Under the pieces are notes generated by a model, which saw only the letters and a program-made list of their open reading frames with translations, was not told the DNA's origin and made no database searches. This document shows, one piece after another, positions 37,312-49,129 of a DNA stretch of 61,347 bases. The DNA is from Purshia tridentata. Taxonomy: Eukaryota > Streptophyta > Magnoliopsida > Rosales > Rosaceae. The DNA is taken from the NCBI GenBank assembly GCA_003254885.1, contig QANT01003148.1:1-61347 (forward strand), given 5' to 3'. Position numbers and translations under genes: made by a program. Each line of letters opens with the position of its first letter. The first letter of the stretch is position 1.

Positions 37312-37661
37312 GACTAGTAGCTTGAGTGGATTACTGCGTTCAGCTGAGCCGTTGTCAGTTTTAATTCTGCACGCAGAGATATACAAAGAACATTGAATTG
37401 AGCCTAGATGGGCTGTGATTAAATGGGCTTTGATCAACAACATGGGCTGGGTAGAAAATTCTAAATGGGCATATGATTAAAAACAAATATATAATAAAAC
37501 AAAGTCGCCGAAAAAAGACAACGTAAACTGTAGTAGCAAAAAGAAAAAGAAAAAGACAACGTTCACCGGACAGGCCTCACATAATCTCCGATGCAGGAGC
37601 TTTCCCGCCAAATCAATGAAGAAGCCTCAACACCAATCTTCATAACACCACCATCACCGCC
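37312..37661. promoter_or_regulatory. Compact bidirectional promoter, TilS (-) / S1P (+)
   Basis: Only 350 bp separate the divergent start codons (about 220 bp if the upstream TilS ATG is used). The interval carries GGGCT/GCCCA words (37399-37450) resembling site II elements. Both leaders must fit here. Confidence 0.6.
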
Positions 37662-40600
37662 ATGACCACTCCTCGGACCTTCACGTCATCACTCTTTCTC
37701 TTCTTCTTCTTCATCTCCGTTTCCATCTCCATCTTCATCTCTATCTCTCTCCATTTCAAAACCCAAAATTCCCGAACCCTAAACCCAAACCATACCTTAA
37801 ATTCCTCGCATCCCCAAATCAACCGCCACAAGTACATCGTTCGATTTGTCGAGTACAAAAGGGCGGAAGAGCATCGTGAGTATTTGAAATCGAGCGTTCG
37901 ATCGGATGGGTGGGATTGGATCGAGAGGAACAACCCGGCGAAGAAGTACCCTACGGATTTCGGATTGGTTTGGATTGAAGAATCGGCGAAGGAAATGGTG
38001 ATTTCGGAAATTGGGAGGTTGGGGCTGGTGAAGGATGTAAATGTGGATGTGAGGTATGGGAGGGGTTTGCTTACTGAGGAAACGAAGGATCGAATTGGGG
38101 CTTTTGTCGATGGGAAGAAGCGGCCGGGGAAGATTTTGACAGCGATGTCGTTTAGCGAAGCTGACGGCGATACATACTATACGGCCTCAAGTAATTCTTC
38201 GATTAGCTGGAGAAGGCAGCTCCTGAATCAGGTGAGGGGTTTTGGTGTGAGATTGTTTCTACGTTTCGTTTGGTTGGCAGGAAAATTGAGGACAAAGGAA
38301 AGAAATTGAAGTTGGGAATTTATGGTGTTAAAAGATTTAACAAAAATGCAGAATAATTGTATCTTTTTTTTTGTTCTAATTTTTTTATAGTAATGTAATG
38401 AAGTTTTAGTCTGTTTTGTTTTATCTTATGATTTATAGTTAGTTTGTAGAGGAAGCTCATAATGCAGAGCGCCAATTTCTTAAATTACCAGAAACACATA
38501 GTATAATTTCTGATAATGGCCGAAAATATTTGAGAATATACCGGTTCACTTTGCTTTTTCTCGATGAAACATGGAGATGTTAATGTGTAGAAGTCCATTT
38601 TGAAATTAGATTTTGAGAAAGTTCCAGCTGTTTTTTTTCTTCCATATTGTTTTGTTTTATTTTGACTCTTGAATTCTCATAGATCAATTTATTCTTGCAG
38701 AGATCTCAAGTTACTTCATTATTTGGAGCCGATTTTCTTTGGACAAAAGGGTATACTGGTGCAAAAGTAAAAATGGCCATATTTGACACTGGTATTCGAG
38801 CTAACCACCCGCATTTTCGTAATATTAAGGTATTATTTTTTGGGGAGAGATGTTTGAGTCTTTTGTGCTTTTGGGTTTTGTAGTCAGAGGTAATCATCAT
38901 TTTTCCTTTATAAATACATTTGCGTTTGCTTCTAAAACAAATTTTCAGTGGATATGCTGGTTTTGAATTTTAAGCAATTATGCAGGAGCGTACAAACTGG
39001 ACAAATGAGGATACATTAAATGATAATCTTGGACATGGGACATTTGTTGCTGGTGTTATTTCTGGTGTAGATGAGGAGTGTCTTGGCTTTGCTCCTGATA
39101 CAGAGATTTATGCTTTTCGTGTGTTTACAGATGCACAGGTAATGACATCAGATGTTAACATGACATTGTGACTAGAACGCAATAGCCCAATAGGGAAAAA
39201 AAAGTTGCATGTACTGTTCATTTGCTAACTCTGCCTATCAAATATCTAGCTCTAGCCTCTCATGATTTATTAGTATTAATATATAAGTTACAGTTTTCAG
39301 AAGAAGGCTCTGAATGTAAAGCTTTTGAGAACTTTGTATTCTGCGTATGATCTATAAGTTAATATCTGATTTGAACAATACTTCTCTTCAAAGCGTTTCA
39401 CTTGGTTGATCAAATTTAGCAAAATTATGAGAAGTTTGTATTCAGCTTTTTGCAGGTATCATACACATCATGGTTTCTTGATGCATTCAACTATGCCATT
39501 GCAACCAATATGGATGTGTTAAATTTGAGTATAGGTGGACCTGATTACTTGGACCTCCCATTTGTGGAGAAGGTAAGGCTTCTTTATTAGTTTTCCACAT
39601 TTCTTAAGGAACCTTTTAGTTGGAGCCTTGGGCGCTTGGACCTTGATCTACTTCTACATTCTGCACTCAAACAATTGTGGGCATATCTTGTTCATGGTAT
39701 GCTACTAAAGGTGAAACTTATTTTGCTCAACTTCCTGTTGTTTTATGCTCACCAGGTTTGGGAAATAACAGCAAACAATATAATTATGGTTTCGGCAATT
39801 GGGAATGATGGACCACTGTATGGAACTCTAAACAATCCAGCAGACCAAAGTGATGTCATTGGTGTTGGTGGAATTGACTACAGTGATCACATTGCTTCCT
39901 TTTCCTCGCGAGGCATGAGTACTTGGGAGATGCCTCATGGGTAATCTAATATAATTTTTTTCATACTGCTTTTTGTGGTTTCTTTATTTGTTTTTCTGTA
40001 GAGACTAATAATGGTGCTATATATACTCTAGTGTTTTCCTCTAATCTTTAAAAGGTTTTAGTCTATTAATCATTTTTTTTTCTCTCCTTTTTTTATGTCT
40101 ATGATCTTGACAAGGTTTTTTAGAGACATCTAATCATCTGTTATTTTTTGGCTCTACATGCTATTTTTGTTATTCTAGTGAAAATGCAAAATGTTAACTA
40201 TTTAAGTTTTATCTGTACAGTTATGGTAGGGTGAAGCCTGATGTTGTTGCATATGGACGGGACATTATGGGATCTAAGATCAGTACAGGTTGTAAAAGCT
40301 TATCTGGCACTAGTGTGGCAAGTCCTGTGGTTGCTGGTATGGTATGTCTACTTGTGAGTGTTATATCTGAAAGCAGCAGGAAAGACACTTTGAATCCGGC
40401 AAGCATGAAACAAGCATTGGTTGAGGGTGCTACAAAGCTTTCTGGTCCAAATATGTATGAGCAGGGTGCAGGCAGGGTTGATCTGTAAGTTCTCCTGTTT
40501 ATAGGCCCATTGCTTTTTTGTTCAAATTTTATTTACAGGTTATTCTTACAGTATTTTCAGCTTTGGCATTATTCTTTTAGTCTAATTTTTGACTTTTTGG

Positions 40601-42042
40601 TCAGGTTAGAATCATATGAAATCCTGAAGAGTTACCAACCTCGTGCCAGCATCTTCCCTAGTATTCTCGATTACACCGATTGCCCTTATTCCTGGCCCTT
40701 TTGTCGGCAGCCACTTTATGCAGGTGCCATGCCTGTTATCTTTAATGCTACCATTCTAAATGGGATGGGTGTAATTGGCTATGTTGAAAGTCCACCGACG
40801 TGGCATCCTTCAGATGATGTAGGGAACCTTCTAAGCCTCCACTTTACTTATTCCAAAGTTATCTGGCCATGGACTGGTTATCTAGCACTTCACATGCAAA
40901 TTAAGGACGAAGGTGCACAATTTTCTGGAGAGATTGGAGGCAATGTTACTCTTAGGGTATACAGTCCTCCAGCTCAGGGAGAGAAGGTTCCTCGGATTAG
41001 TACTTGTGTGCTCCAGTTGAAACTGAAGATCATCCCAACACCTCTGAGATCAAAACGAGTTTTGTGGGATCAGTTTCACAGCATTAAATACCCTCCAGGT
41101 TACATCCCTAGAGACTCTTTGGATGTTCGTAATGACATTCTTGACTGGCATGGGGATCACCTGCATACAAATTTTCACATTATGTTCAATATGTTACGAG
41201 ACGCTGGGTATTATGTTGAAACACTTGGTTCGCCTCTTACTTGCTTCGATGCTCTGCGGTATGGTACACTTCTCCTGGTAGATCTTGAAGAAGAGTACTT
41301 TCCAGAGGAGATTGAAAAGCTGCAAGATGATGTTCTGAATTCTGGATTGGGATTGGCTGTGTTTTCTGAGTGGTATAATGTTGACACAATGGTGAAGATG
41401 AGATTTTTTGATGATAACACACGGAGTTGGTGGACTCCTGTCACTGGGGGCGCAAATGTTCCAGCTTTGAATGACCTTTTGGCTCCATTTGGGATTGCAT
41501 TTGGAGATAAGATTCTGAATGGTGATTTTTCTATTAATGGTGAGCAAAGTCGGTATGCATCTGGAACGGATATTGTGAGGTTTCCAGGAGGTGGTTATGT
41601 GCACAAGTTCCCTTTCCTGGATAGCTCTGAGAGTGGGGCCACTCAGAATATACTTCGGACTGCTGGCATGACCACGGTGAGCAGAAACTTAATCACTTTT
41701 TTTTTTCTTCTTTTTTTTTTATTATTTTTATCAAAAATAATCGAAGTGTTGTTGGCCAGTGATCTAAACTATCCGGTTATTATGACTTACAACTGAACTA
41801 TTCCTAGAGGGAATTTAAACAGTATATAAACTTGGTTATTAAGAATTCAGAGGACAGTTAGATGATGTAAACTTGCACAGCTGATGTAGTCAAGTACAGA
41901 TCGAGCCCCTTGCTTATGTCATTCAAATGAAGAAATGTTCAGCCAACCAAAATGAATAAGGAAAATGAAAAAAGTTGTAGAATTCTTTGGCAAAGATTTT
42001 CTGGCAATATATTCCTGTCTCATATCTTAACTTAAATGAGAT

Positions 42043-42076
<34 letters not shown>

Positions 42077-43095
42077 CCACACTCACCCAGAGTTTTATGC
42101 AATATTCCTTGGAATTAAAAGTTTATCTCATCATATGCAGGACATTAGGATATCAGATATGCAGACATTTATTTCCATTGTTGTAATTAAACTCGTTTAT
42201 ATATGATATTGATTCTGGTGCCTTCTGATAAATGCAGGCAGATTCTCCCATTCTTGGTCTTGTAGAGTTGGGTGAAGGTCGTGTTGTAGTCTACGGAGAC
42301 TCTAACTGTTTGGACAGTAGTCATATGGTGACTAATTGTTATTGGCTCTTGAGGAAAATATTAGATTTCACCGGTGGAAACATCAGAGATCCTGTGCTTT
42401 TCTCAAACTCAGTTAAACAAAATTCACCATTATATATAGAAGACAACCAATTACCGTCCCGTAGAACTGATGTGAATTTCTCTACATATTCTGCTGTCGT
42501 GGGAAAGGAATTGATGTGTGGGAGTGACTCTGTATTTGAAATATGGGGGACTAAAGGTTACAGTTCACAGGTCAGGGGAACAAACAGAAGATTACCTGGT
42601 TATTCTGTGATTGATTTGGGTAAAGGCTTAAATTCTACAGTCGATACTTCCAATTTGAAGCAACCCAAATTGACCGTGGAAAATAGAAGTGATTCATTGG
42701 GAAACAAGTACTTGGGCCTGTTCTATGGGGACGAGGTAAGCAAACAAAATATTTTTGTCAGAATGGTTTATGATATTCTTCTCTCTAATCTTTTACTATC
42801 ATACCATGACATGGTACATAATGCTGAGAGTTTAATACTTTCTGCAGCTTGATATGCCTGTGCTAGTTCCTAGTCATTGGCTTGTTCCTGCAATAATTGC
42901 TGTAACTGGTAAGTGATCGTTGACCTTTCCAATTTCTAAATTGAAACATATACATGGTTTTTTATGTTCATTTAATCTTAAATTACTTTGCTTCTATTTA
43001 TAGGTCTTTTGGTATTTTTGAGCTTTTGGCGAATTCGACAAAAGCGACGACGGCGAAGGAAAGGACCTGGCTCTGGTCGGTATTCTAATTTATAG
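37662..43095 (+). CDS. S1P: Site-1 protease, subtilase SBT6.1 (S1P/SKI-1 type)
   Basis: Ten exons: 37662-38231, 38701-38829, 38986-39138, 39456-39572, 39756-39940, 40221-40484, 40605-41676, 42238-42735, 42848-42908, 43004-43095; 1046 residues, close to Arabidopsis (about 1038). A signal peptide is followed by an I9-like prodomain ([19 protein letters not shown]) and the S8 domain with Asp219 (IFDTGI), His250 (LGHGTFVAG), oxyanion Asn340 (AIGNDGP) and Ser416 (SGTSVASP). A membrane helix (about 1007-1025) and an Arg/Lys-rich tail ([11 protein letters not shown]) end the protein. S1P is a Golgi protease that cleaves membrane-bound bZIPs such as bZIP17/28 in salt and ER stress and processes RALF and pectin methylesterase precursors. 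All catalytic residues are present; no anomaly seen. Confidence 0.96.
42044..42077. repeat. Compound (TC)n(AC)n microsatellite in S1P intron
   Basis: About seven TC units followed by about eight AC units, in the intron between S1P exons 7 and 8. Confidence 0.9.
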
Positions 43096-44869
43096 GTCCG
43101 AATGATTTTTTTTGTTTTTCCTTGGAGGCTTTTAACTTGGAATAGCCATGATCTTCTAATATTGTTACAGTACCACAGGATTTTTTTAACATCACTTCAC
43201 TAATTCAAAAGTCACTTTTGTCAGCTTCACAGGAAATGATTTTGTATGGATTAATAGAACTGTTTTGCTACCGATAATCAGTTTGCATTCATGCTCACGA
43301 TGAATATTGAATACCCTTTTATATTAAACATCAAGTTGTTTGTTTGTCTATTTATTTTCCCTGTATCTCCAATCAGACAAGAATGTCGACGATCTTTCTT
43401 TGTTGACATTTTGAATCTCAAAAACTTCAAAGAAATGACAGAGACAATCAATCAATGCTAATGTGTTCAAATTCCACAATATTAGCTCGAGAATAACAAA
43501 GGACTAAATGGGAAATTCGGAAAGTTTGAATCTTGGTTGGTTCATAGCTCAAGGATAGAGCGCTTTACACGAAAAAAGTTTTGGTGAGGTTTTATTTCAA
43601 TTTTATTGCAAAAAAATGAACTAAAAGTAAAAAAAAGATTTGCATTGGTAAAGTTCATTTCAAATTGAAAATCAATAGTTCATTTTAGAGATAAAAAAAA
43701 TGAGTTGTAGAATGAAATTCATTTCAATAAATGGTCCACAATATGAAAAAATATATATATACAGCTTCTCTCATGTTGACACATGTACTGTATTCATTTT
43801 CATCATTTGTCATATTAAAGTCTTCTTTTTGAACTGCACCAGCGTAAGTAAAACTACAATTTAGTTGAATAAGTATTAAAATAGTTCATAAAATCAAACT
43901 ATTAAACAACCACTATTGATGCTCATAATAATAATAAAAGTTATTAAAATGTTACGGCTTTCCACACAATTAGCAAATTCAAAATCAGGCCACAGAAAAA
44001 TCCAATAATCTGAGAGCAATATTATAATTTCATAAATTAGGCAATTATCTTATTCAAACTTCCAATATTCTTATATGGGAAAAGGTTAAAATTATAGTTT
44101 CATAAATTTTGGAAAATTATAATAAATATAAAATGTCGAATTGTCAATCCTGTAGCATTCATGGGGCTCACTTGAGTTGAAGTTTGAGCTTTACTTGTTT
44201 GATTGCGAGGGAAATAAGTTTGAGCCTCACTTGGGTTCATGTAATTATATTGTTATGTACAGACTAAGAGAGGTCCCTACACCCTAGTCCCCACCAACCC
44301 ACCAACTGCAGCAAGTAATAACAATTAACAAGTAATAAGAATGCTGCATGTGCATGACAGCATGAAAGGCCAAGAAACATGGGCTGGTGGTGGCCATTTT
44401 ATTCTTCGGCCAAAAACTCAGTTTGACTTTGTCAGAGATACACATGTGATCAACTTTTCTTTGTTGGACATGCGCTGCTAGTGTTGGGGAATTGGATTCA
44501 TGGATTTTATGATAACATCCATTGAGCAACTGGCCCTTGAGAGTTAAAGGAAACCAAACCATCATTTAAATTTCAAAGCGTACAGGCATGTGATGTGGTG
44601 TTAAGCTTTGCCAAAGATCAAAAGACCAACAAAATCCAAACAAGTAGTTTCAAAGAAAATCTGAAAGAATTGAAAATAGTTTCCTGCGACTGTTGTATAG
44701 GCACTGATGAATACACTGTAAAAACCGATCACTCAAAATGAAGAAAAAATATATATTTAATTGTGCAAAAGTGTTAGAATGTGGGGGTATTAGAATGTGG
44801 GGGTAGCTTTGACTTGGAAAAAAGAATATGGGGGGTAGCTTTTTACAGAAAAATGGGGAATTGGCTGTG
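43096..44869. other. Convergent spacer, S1P (+) / PERK (-)
   Basis: AT-rich, no gene. Near 43540-43565 the words TTCATAGCTCAAGGATAGAG resemble a tRNA 5' half with an A box, but no B box or acceptor stem follows; probably a tRNA-derived fragment of a SINE. Confidence 0.4.
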
Positions 44870-47800
44870 TCAAGAGCTTCCACTGAAACCTTGACTGTTT
44901 TTCTTCATCCTTCCCATCTCCATTTCTCGGGTGGTTTGGCGACTTTGGGCTTCGCTGCTTGAGCCAGATGGGTACAAACCATAATCACTGGTGGGTGCAC
45001 TGTACTCGCTACTAGCACCGTACTCCTGGCTTCCCAATGCCATCTTCCTAAATTTTTTCATGTCCTCTTTGTACTGGCTTGTGTCATAGTCTGAGCTCCC
45101 ATAAGAACTATAGACATTGCTCTGCCCAGGCCTGATTCCTTCATTGAGATCAGACAGAGACACATCTCCCTCTAAAGCACGGACAACCTGCTTGTTTCAA
45201 GTAAATAATTGGTCAGAAGACACTTCACAAACTGAGTATATAGAAATATACAATAGTTACTCGCGAGATATCTCTTATAAAGCAATATATGAAACAACTG
45301 TGTGCTCAGTCAGCTCAATCAATAAAAAGTCCGTGTGAACTGGAACATGAAAGCTTAAGTTCTTACTCAAGAAATATTTACCTGACTCATTCGTGGACGA
45401 CGCCGTGCAGAATGACGTACAGAAGCTGCAGCGCAAGCAACCATGCGAGCCATCTCATTGGGATCATAATTATTCTGCAGCCTAGGATCAACCAGTTCAT
45501 CAAAGTTTTTCTCTTCCAAAGCTCGATTTAGCACAGGTCTTGCCTGCAATGACAATACAAGCTCATCAGTCTCTAAAAACACCACTCTCCAGCAATCCAA
45601 TTCCCAAATAACAAAAAAGACCCGCCATTGGGGATGGAGGGCAGGTGTTGAGGCCTTGATCAGAGAAATTTGATAAAGAAACAAAGAAACTCTTCAACAA
45701 AATGCATGCAAACCCCCTTTCCCCCTTTCTCATTCACCTATGAGGCATCTTTAATTGCATGTGTGTCAGTGTATGTAAGAGACACAGAAGGGAGTATGCA
45801 TTGGTTCATATACAAAGCAACATATCACTCACCCAGTCTACCAAACTATCCTCCATGTACGACTGAGATGCATCAACAGGCCGTCGTCCAGTAATCAACT
45901 CCAAAAGCATAACCCCAAAGGAGAAAACATCTGACTTGTCTGTGAGCTTTCCGCTTGAAGCATATTCTGGAGCCAGATACCTGAAGGTAGTGAGCATGTA
46001 AGAACATGAACAATAAGTGAATTATATATCTACCACAGCAATGTAGATATTTCATGGTTCATGAAAAAAAGATTGTCAATCTATACTAGCTAGGCAGAGA
46101 TGATAGATTTGATCATGACACCAAATAGACTTTTACAGCACTCTTAAGAACCCTCTCAATCATAGAAAAACATCAAAAGCTGACAGCTTGAGCATTACAG
46201 ATTATTTGGGTAGGGCAAGAGTGTTCAAAAATCATACAACAAATATGTTCTAGGCAAAACATCTAGAATCAGCTCAAGCAAAGCAAACACATATTCCTAA
46301 AATCCTGGTCATACTTCAGATCAATCTCTAACTAAACATCAATTATGAAAACTAGCTCCAGTAGATTTAACATAAGAAAATGTCTTGCGACTCTTACCCA
46401 AAAGTTCCCATCACTCGAGTGGAAACGTGAGTATTAAGATCAGAAGAAAGCTTAGCGAGTCCAAAATCCGCAACCTGGGCCAGAGACAGTGAATCTCAAT
46501 AATATAACAGTAAACAGTCCTTGGCATGTCCACACCCAATAAATCTTAAAATAATCACATCACATAGTGTTCAAAGTGAGTGCAGCCACTGCTTGCATGT
46601 AGAAGTGATCAAATCTGAGTATAATATCTTAGTCAAAATATTTGAAGAACCAAATTCCAAGGCATAGTAAGAGACTAAGAGCTGGCCCTATATTTAAAAG
46701 AACAAAACTCCAGCGACCTATAACTTGCCAATAAGAAAAATATTTTCTTTTAAGAAATGTAAATACTGGAAAGCATTAAGAAATAAATGCAGTCCATACC
46801 TTTGCCTCAAACTTGAAATCCAAAAGTATATTAGCTGCTTTTATATCACGATGAATGATTTTAGGATGACCTGCATGTACAGATTATTACAATGTAAGAT
46901 CCGCAGTTACAATGTCAAGGACTACTAAAAGTAATTCTTTTTCTAGTGCATTTTCATACGAAGAACTTACAATCCTCATGAAGATATGCCAGTCCTTTTG
47001 CAGATCCTAAAGCAATTTTCAGTCTGGTGGGCCAATCCATGGTAGGTCTCCCTTTTCCTGCAATGTGAATTCTATCAGATCCTTGTAACCAGAAGTATGG
47101 ACCAACATCATAATGGTAAACATCTTCTAATAAAAATTGTGAATTACATCGTAATGCCTTTTTTTCAATATCATGTACTAAAACAATAAACATACCATCT
47201 AAGTGGAACTCCATAAAACAATAAACGTACCATGTAAGTGGAACTCCATGGTATTATTTGGAACAAATTCATAAACAAGTAGTCTCTCGGATCCAGTCAT
47301 GCAATACCCAACCAGTGAAACCAGATGCCTGTGATGTACTCGGCTAATAATTTCAACTTCTGCCTGGAATTCACGTTCCCCTTGCCCACTTCCAGCTTTC
47401 AGCTGCTTGACCGCTACTTCCTTCCCATTCGGAAGAACTCCTTTGTGTACATATCCAAATCCACCTTGTCCCAGGAGATTGGCATTCGAGAAGCCATCCG
47501 TTGCCAAAGCTAGTTCCTCATACGTAAATGTGCTTTTAGAGAACCCCAAGTTATAGCCTGGTGCAGGTGGTGGGAGTGGAGTTTCAGACCCTGAATAATT
47601 GGAACCAGAACCTCCACTGCTGCTTGTGAAAGGTGGTGGTGGCGGCGGCGGCGTTGGAACATATGCTGATGAGTGTGGTGGGCGTGATGCCACTGGTGGT
47701 GGGGGAGATGGCTTTGAATTCATTGTGACTACATGATCTGGAGGTGGGGGAGCATTTTGTTGCCACTGACGTGGTGGACCATAGTAATGATCATCTAGAA

Positions 47801-49129
47801 AACACAAGCAGACACCAGGAAATGAATATTACCATCCAACTGGATAATTTACAGCAGGGGTGTCTTCAACATAAATGTAAATGATACTTCCAAGACAGCT
47901 TTGTACTTGATAACTATTTTTGAGGTGTGCGGAGAAACTTCCTCAGAAATATTTTATTTTGAATAAAACTTCAATAAAACAATAAATCATCATATAAACA
48001 AAAATGAAAAGGCTACCATAAAACAACATAGCATTTTAAATCCATATGAAATTCAACTGAAATATAAAAAAAGAATCCTATGTTTCTTGTAAGAAAGTGA
48101 ATGACGGATGGACGTTCAAAGATTTGATGAGAGTAAGATTGATAACTCGACCGAAACACCTGAACACTTTATACCTTACCAGATTCACCAGGCCTTCATT
48201 CTAATCCATAGAAAACACACATGCAGATGCCATCACCAATTCGGATAACAAAAAAAAAAAGTCCACAGCAATGCGAATGAAATGTAGCAACTTGAATTCT
48301 CGAAATTCAGAACAGCAATTTCCAAAACCATGACCAGATCCAAAGGGATCCTCCAACCCCAAAAGTCCCAAAAATCTTGGTCAAAGACTAGTTCAGTATG
48401 TACCCAGAAAACGCATTCTGAATTGAACTTCAAAAAGTCCAAAAATTTGATCATTTCCATCAAAATCCAGATTCCCAGTAATCAAAATAGTCCAAAATAA
48501 ACGAATTTAAAACTCAACCAAACAAAAAACGGTGATAGACCCAGATCAAAAAATCTCAAAAAATTTAAAAAGGCCGTACCTTTAGGCCCAGGAGGCGGCG
48601 GGTGAGGCATATAATAGTCTTGCTCATCTCTTCTCTTCCTTTTCTTCTTAGTGCAAAAAATACAGAAAATACTCAGCACCACTAAAACCGCCACAGCCCC
48701 AATAGCAATCCCAACCACAACCCCAGTATTCAAGCCCGATGATGGCGACGAAGAGGGTGCAGACGCTTTTGGCGGCGACGGAGGACTCTTGGCTGACGGG
48801 GTCGTAGGCGTTGGAGAAGAAGGCGGCGGCGGAGACTTGGTTGAGTTGGAAGGAGAAGGCGGTGAGGGAGTGGTGGATGGCGGTGAGGGTGGTGAGGGAC
48901 TGGCGGATGGTGGCGGTGACGTGGTCGTTGGCGGTGGTGGTGATGCTGGGGTTGCTGGGGGCGGTGCACTGGGAGTCGCTGGTGGGGGTGCGCTCGGAGT
49001 CGCTGGTGGCGATGCTCTCGGAGTTGCCGGTGGTGGAGCGGTCGGGGTTGCCGGTGGGGGCGAGGTCGGGGTTGGTGGTGGTGGCGAGGTGGTGTTGGTA
49101 GCCGCCGGTGCCGGAGCTGAAGCCGACAT
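44870..49129 (-). CDS. PERK1: Proline-rich extensin-like receptor kinase (PERK1 type)
   Basis: Eight exons (minus): 49129-48580, 47794-47231, 47057-46971, 46870-46800, 46474-46398, 45980-45833, 45543-45382, 45187-44870; 658 residues against about 652 in Arabidopsis PERK1. The ectodomain (about 15-130) is Pro/Ser/Thr-rich with repeated PPPATP blocks. One membrane helix at about 135-157 is followed by basic KKKRKRR, a second proline-rich stretch, and a Ser/Thr kinase with GQGGFGYV, the VAIK lysine (EVAVKQL), [10 protein letters not shown] (Asp409), DFG (427-429) and LAPE. The catalytic set is complete. PERKs are plasma-membrane kinases thought to sense cell-wall pectin, and PERK1 is wound-responsive in Brassica. 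From memory it matches At3g24550. No classical signal peptide is seen, as is usual for PERKs. Intron 2 begins with a duplicated donor. Confidence 0.95.
47180..47249 (-). repeat. 35-bp tandem duplication across a PERK 5' splice site
   Basis: Two adjacent 35-bp copies, 47215-47249 and 47180-47214, with two mismatches. The first contains the end of exon 2 (codons for MEFHLH and the donor GTACG at 47230); the second repeats them inside the intron with a donor GTATG at 47195. Confidence 0.93.

Noticed and set aside
37106..37396. 96-codon + strand ORF
   Set aside because: Antisense of TilS exon 1, which has a family-supported reading frame and splice site.
43534..43575. tRNA 5'-half-like sequence (ATAGCTCAAGGATAGAGCGC)
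   Set aside because: No anticodon arm, B box or acceptor stem follows, so it is not a tRNA gene; possibly a SINE head fragment.
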